From Chloroflexaceae bacterium (GTDB taxonomy: Bacteria > Chloroflexota > Chloroflexia > Chloroflexales > Chloroflexaceae), in assembly GCA_012031225.1 (NCBI GenBank), contig JAAUTZ010000038.1, positions 1 through 34,380 of the forward strand: a DNA stretch of 34,380 nucleotides, read 5' to 3'. Below the pieces are notes generated by a model. That model was given only the letters and a program-made list of their open reading frames with translations, made no database searches and had not been told where the DNA came from. The stretch's first letter is position 1, and every line of letters starts with the position of its first letter. Positions 33,992 to 34,380 of the stretch are shown here, in pieces. A program made the translations under genes and the position numbers.

Positions 33992-34380
33992 ATGCACAAG
34001 CCACATCGAACGCGGCTGTACTTTATTGCCTTTGTTGCCAGCATCGGAGCTACGCTGCTCGTGCTGTTTGGTTCTGCCCATGCGCCAATGCTGCGCTCCG
34101 TCGCCGCCCAGACCGTCATCACCCCAACAGTAACGGCGCAGCCAATTGCGACGAACACGCCTACACCCGAAGTGGGTGGCCCAACACCAACCGCTACGCC
34201 GCCTAGTGTCGCCACACCTACACCCGAAGGCGGCGACCCAACACCAACCGTTACCCGCATTCCAGTTACCTTCGTTCCGGCTAGCCCTACGGCTACGCCC
34301 GAAGTGGGCGGCCCAACACCAACCGCTACGCCGCCTAGTGCTGCCACACCTACACCACCGAAGGCCCGAAGGGCCGGCCC
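33992..34380 (+). CDS. Secreted Thr/Pro-rich repeat protein, 5' end
   Basis: Only the first 129 codons are in the window. The ATG at 33992 has AGGGGAGA upstream. The N-terminus MHKPHRTRLYFIAFVASIG with a hydrophobic core ending near SVAAQT is a signal peptide. What follows is low-complexity: TNTPTPEVGGPTPTATPPS, repeated with variation about three times (two near-identical copies at 34159-34211 and 34297-34343, and a looser one between them). Such Thr/Pro linkers are typical of Chloroflexota surface proteins and are usual sites of O-glycosylation and wall-spanning. No domain or sorting motif is visible yet because the C-terminus is missing. The last 25 bases depart from the repeat (KARRAGP), possibly another base error or the contig end. 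Confidence 0.75.
   Translation, partial: MHKPHRTRLYFIAFVASIGATLLVLFGSAHAPMLRSVAAQTVITPTVTAQPIATNTPTPEVGGPTPTATPPSVATPTPEGGDPTPTVTRIPVTFVPASPTATPEVGGPTPTATPPSAATPTPPKARRAG
34159..34343 (+). repeat. Degenerate Thr/Pro-coding repeats
   Basis: The segments CCCGAAGTGGG(T/C)GGCCC followed by AACACCAACCGCTACG and CCGCCTAGTG occur at 34159-34211 and again at 34297-34343, with a partial copy (CCCGAAGGCGGCGACCC and AACACCAACCG) at 34224-34255. They encode the PEVGGPTPTATPPS repeat of the secreted protein. Confidence 0.75.

Noticed and set aside
33856-34347. An in-frame upstream extension of the sortase on the minus strand, rich in Gly/Val repeats.
   Set aside because: It is antisense to the Thr/Pro repeats of the divergent gene; the lipobox and ribosome site place the sortase start at 33855.

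Overview
The window is GC-rich, gene-dense bacterial DNA. The mix of genes points to Chloroflexota (Chloroflexia-like), with moderate confidence: Thr-Pro-rich secreted proteins, a lipoprotein sortase, large multi-membrane-span family-39 glycosyltransferases with a C-terminal beta-rich tail, an AddB-like nuclease, Uma2 and PIG-L proteins, and intergenic TCAGGT-type repeats. No rRNA, tRNA, CRISPR array, phage or transposase was found.

Layout. 1-520: the 5' end of a minus-strand ABC substrate-binding lipoprotein with a long, apparently structured leader and a good promoter. 610-5772: PIG-L deacetylase (minus), then a translationally coupled alpha/beta hydrolase and AddB-like nuclease (plus); the nuclease is split by a frameshift. 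5773-8828: a repeat hairpin, a small charged protein (minus), then a cobalamin riboswitch with an intrinsic terminator controlling a FecCD permease and ABC ATPase. 8903-14051: Uma2 protein, DJ-1/PfpI protein, threonine/serine dehydratase, M20 peptidase, VOC protein and a MarR regulator. 14121-16207: an orphan-looking DNA methyltransferase, divergent from an unrecognised gene. 16346-19932: the [NiFe]-hydrogenase maturation operon hypABCDE, without hypF or hydrogenase subunits. 20211-24585: a soluble GAF-GAF-PAS histidine kinase, facing a ROK kinase / ArsR-ArsC fusion / DUF1294 operon. 24745-33053: four tandem paralogous family-39 glycosyltransferases in one minus-strand operon. 33184-34380: a lipoprotein sortase, divergent from a secreted Thr/Pro-repeat protein that runs off the window.

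How the parts may work together. The right-hand third looks like a cell-surface module: lipid-linked-sugar transferases beside a sortase and a Thr-rich secreted protein that could be an anchored and glycosylated substrate (inference). The riboswitch-permease-ATPase unit is a B12-regulated uptake system whose binding protein is not here. The hyp operon implies a NiFe hydrogenase elsewhere in the genome.

Quality note. Three genes (lipoprotein, AddB-like nuclease, B12 permease) each need a single-base correction to read through. Either the assembly carries indel errors or several genes are recently broken. Two genes (dehydratase and MarR) have promoters placed so that their mRNAs should be leaderless. 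The hexamer GCTAGC is about three times more common than composition predicts.
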